Part shown: one piece after another, positions 61,722 to 64,000 of the stretch
How positions within the stretch are numbered: the stretch's first letter is position 1
How the letters are laid out: each line of letters starts with the position of its first letter
Source: Phymatolithon calcareum
Lineage: Eukaryota > Rhodophyta > Florideophyceae > Hapalidiales
Direction of reading: 5' to 3'
Length of the DNA: 64,000 bases
Assembly (NCBI GenBank): GCA_977006965.1
Contig: OZ345353.1
Location: forward strand, 2,480,001 to 2,544,000
Translations under genes and position numbers: made by a program
Notes under the pieces: generated by a model
What the model was told of the DNA's origin: nothing
Seen by the model: only the letters and a program-made list of their open reading frames with translations
Database searches by the model: none

Positions 61722-61791
61722 GCGTGGCCGGACCGGTTATGATAGCCGGCCTGTTTCAAATCCGCTTAAATTCGAAAGATTTCTTCGAAAT

Positions 61792-62054
61792 CCGACTACG
61801 ACGGGGTTGAGTCTGGCATTTTGAGCGTGGCGAGTTTTCGATTCGCCGAGTCCCAGGCGGGCGCGTTCGCGATCGCGCCAGCCATTTCCGGCGGGATTAC
61901 GGCCGAAATAAGCGCTTTGTGCAGCTCGATCGCTGCGGCCACTTGCGCCGGCGCGGGCACGGGCGCCCGCGCCGGAAACTTGTCTTGTGTCGTTTGTGGT
62001 CCGTTCGGTCCGGTCAGCCTCTCTTCTCCCTTCCGCCGATAGAGACCTCGTAAA
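61792..62054 (-). pseudogene. GC-rich coding-like remnant
   Basis: A stop-free minus-strand run of about 87 codons with protein-like content (RRKGEERLTGPNGPQTTQDK; AAAIELHKALISAVIPPEMA; ANAPAWDSANRKLATLKMP) ending at TAG. GC content is visibly higher than flanking DNA. No ATG until a late internal one. It could be a lost exon or retroelement gag remnant; unrecognised. Confidence 0.35.
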
Positions 62055-62074
62055 ACAGCCCGCGGGCTGTTTTA
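62051..62074. repeat. Perfect 24-bp palindrome
   Basis: TAAAACAGCCCG followed directly by its inverse complement CGGGCTGTTTTA. It sits at the upstream edge of the GC-rich remnant and superficially resembles an intrinsic terminator, but the context is eukaryotic. Confidence 0.9.
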
Positions 62075-63335
62075 TTTCCTTCCGTGTGAACGTTGGACAA
62101 TTTCACAGATCTATGAATCAATCTGACGGCGAAGGAGGGGTCATTGTTGCTGTATTTTTGAGGGGGTTCTGGTGTGTGAGCGTAAAACACGACAAACTCG
62201 GGAAAGACAAGTTGTCGTCCACCTTTTCCCCTTTTTCGATGGTCTTATCATTTACTACTGTACTTATGAGCTCCCCTCAACACATTTGTAGTCCCCCTAG
62301 CTTCCACAACTTCATGATGGACAATCTCAGCTCTTTTCGATGAGCAACAACCATTAACTTAACAAACGAGGCTTGGCAGAGGTCTGCAACTTGGTTCACT
62401 GCAGTGGAGGAAGAAACCTCCTGCTGAACCACCTTATGATGGAAAGACTGAAATAACACAAATAATATTCTAACAATCATGAAGGAAAAAGCGCGTTTCT
62501 GCGCAGACACCGTTGAGCTTAAGTCTTTAAAACTTTTCGAAGTGATAATATCCCGCTTCTCAGTGTTCTACGTGCTGTTTTCGAGAAACAGAGGAGGAGT
62601 CGAGAGGGCTACTTGCGCGCCCGTTATTCGCATCTGCGGTTTCCGTATCTTGCTTGTCAGTGTGTAACACCTCCCGGCATGTCAGGGTGAAGGAAAAGAT
62701 GGGAACGATGGTAACGTTGGAAACAGGAGAGATTGAGAGGCTAGGTCGCCATGCGGTTGCTCGTTTCCGATGGCGTTGCTTTTATTGTAGTTAAGTAGTA
62801 ATCGGGTCGTTTAGCAATGTAGCAAAGGCAGGAGGAAGACCCCAGTGTTCAGGTACTCACAAGATATGCAAAAACCAACACCTTGATTGGATAACGGCTT
62901 ACCAGTAACTCCGGTAGGCCTCTCTTCTGCGTGGACCTTCCGGTATCCACACGGAAGAGTCGTCTACTGGCAGGGATAGCGGTGTCCAGGAAGGGTCACT
63001 GCAATCGATATCCCTAGATGTCAGCTTAGGGACACCGAAGGTATCGCGTCGACGTCCCTTCAGCCGATCACGAGTTATCTCGCGCTGTCTCGGCGTGTGA
63101 AAGAGTAGGGTGTTACAAGTGACGTACAAACACAGAAAACGAGATCAAGGCGAAAATCGTACCAAACGAACCTAATGAGCAGTCTACGCAGAGACATCAT
63201 ATGGGCGCTACTTTTCAGGCACAAAGCGATACATAGCGACATATCGTTATCGGTCTCACTGTGTGTCTGCGCAGAAATCTCGATACAATGACTCTGTACA
63301 GACTGTGCTTTTCCATTTTGTGGCTCGAATTTGGC
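62075..63335. other. Unassigned interval
   Basis: About 1.26 kb with no gene or repeat recognised on either strand. Confidence 0.4.
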
Positions 63336-64000
63336 CTTGATCTCATTGTTGTACGGCATATAAGCGAGCATTGGGCAAAACGCCGCTCAGCTTGCTTTGT
63401 ATGGCATAAACTATAGGGGTCATACTTCTGAGCTGTGACGTGCCCTGGTGAAGATTGCAATGTACTCGCTAAGCGCTGTTGTGCGTCTGAAGGTTAGGGG
63501 AAGTGTTCAACAAGTTGACGACCTGCAACACCTGCGCAGCTTTGTTAATTTCCAAAATGCATGGGGGAAATCAAAAACGCATCGAACGTGGGGAATCGTA
63601 TTACTGGTAACACCGGGACCTTATTGAAGATTAGAAATCAGCGGTCGTCCACCAAATCGAAACAGAAAGGCACGGAAGCTTGGTGGGTGGCTTCCTGTGT
63701 CGCTTTTGTGAACGAACCCTGATCTCGAATATTCATTTAGGTCCCGATGTGGGCACATTCGTTGGTCGCTGTCCTTCCGTGCAGACGTTGTAGGACACTC
63801 GAACTAATTGCGGTAATTAATTGCGGTACTTATTAGAGTTTGCGTTGTAGGTTTCTGTCATGTTTGACGAAAATCGAAAAACGCAACGAACATGGGGTTT
63901 CTTGTTTGACAACAACAATGGGCCTTGAGATTTGAGACTGTTCACCAACGCGACATATGAAGCCCGTCATCGAAGAATTCACGGCTTTTCGTGCCTATTG
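63336..64000 (+). repeat. Start of a third copy of the array-entrance repeat
   Basis: Direct, nearly identical copy of 54330-54995. It differs by small changes (for example an extra TAT near 63833) and runs off the window edge inside the second hairpin, so a third array probably follows. Confidence 0.9.

Noticed and set aside
62051-62074. Rho-independent terminator
   Set aside because: Although a GC stem is followed by T residues, the neighbourhood is eukaryotic nuclear DNA and no transcript is seen ending there.

Overview
The window looks like nuclear DNA of a florideophyte red alga, Chondrus crispus-like. The reasons are compact genes with almost no introns (only one intron could be placed), a Golgi-type carbohydrate sulfotransferase of the sort used for sulfated galactans, a CBM20-bearing glucan water dikinase of floridean-starch metabolism, eukaryotic COG2, mitochondrial EF-G2 and eukaryotic glutathione synthetase, all set in transposon-rich DNA. 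The species is an inference from gene content; no marker gene is present to prove it.

Layout. 1-136 is the 3' end of an unrecognised gene. 1.1-6.8 kb is a compact gene block: sulfotransferase (+) tail-to-tail with GFM2 (-), which is head-to-head with COG2 (+). 7.3-7.7 kb is a small bacterial-type DUF3088 gene. 9.9-12.8 kb holds two paralogous small secreted proteins with a LINE relic between them. 13.5-19.1 kb (-) is one intronless gene for a roughly 1,860-residue, low-complexity, AT-hook-like protein. 20.2-27.1 kb is a complete Ty3/gypsy element with a chromodomain-like tail and two 750-bp LTRs that look identical. 27.1-32.9 kb is gene-poor. 32.9-33.5 kb (-) is a single-pass membrane protein, followed by a CBM20 plus dikinase gene (+).

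38-59 kb is a tandem segmental duplication. Each unit carries a member of an unknown gene family on the minus strand, then a tandem array of long fold-back hairpins, then the 3' end of a second family member. Unit 1 (38.1-45.1 kb) is fairly compact. Unit 2 (46.3-59.0 kb) has been opened by several insertions: a 1.36-kb LINE with 12-bp TSD, a roughly 1-kb repeat-protein segment, a 281-bp LINE end, a 2,063-bp TG...CA element with 5-bp TSD carrying a broken hAT-like transposase, and small LINE ends with ATC tails. Unit 1 supplies the empty site for several of them. The last 665 bases (63.34-64.0 kb) start a third copy of the array entrance. Between units 2 and 3 lies an apparently functional glutathione synthetase gene whose start codon is not visible.

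The real genes belong to separate housekeeping pathways: Golgi trafficking and polysaccharide sulfation, mitochondrial ribosome recycling, storage-glucan phosphorylation and glutathione synthesis. I see no metabolic operon logic. The most unusual structures are the two hairpin arrays, the Ty3 element with no visible tRNA primer site and a hairpin-studded LTR, and the unknown proteins of the secreted pair and the duplicated family.
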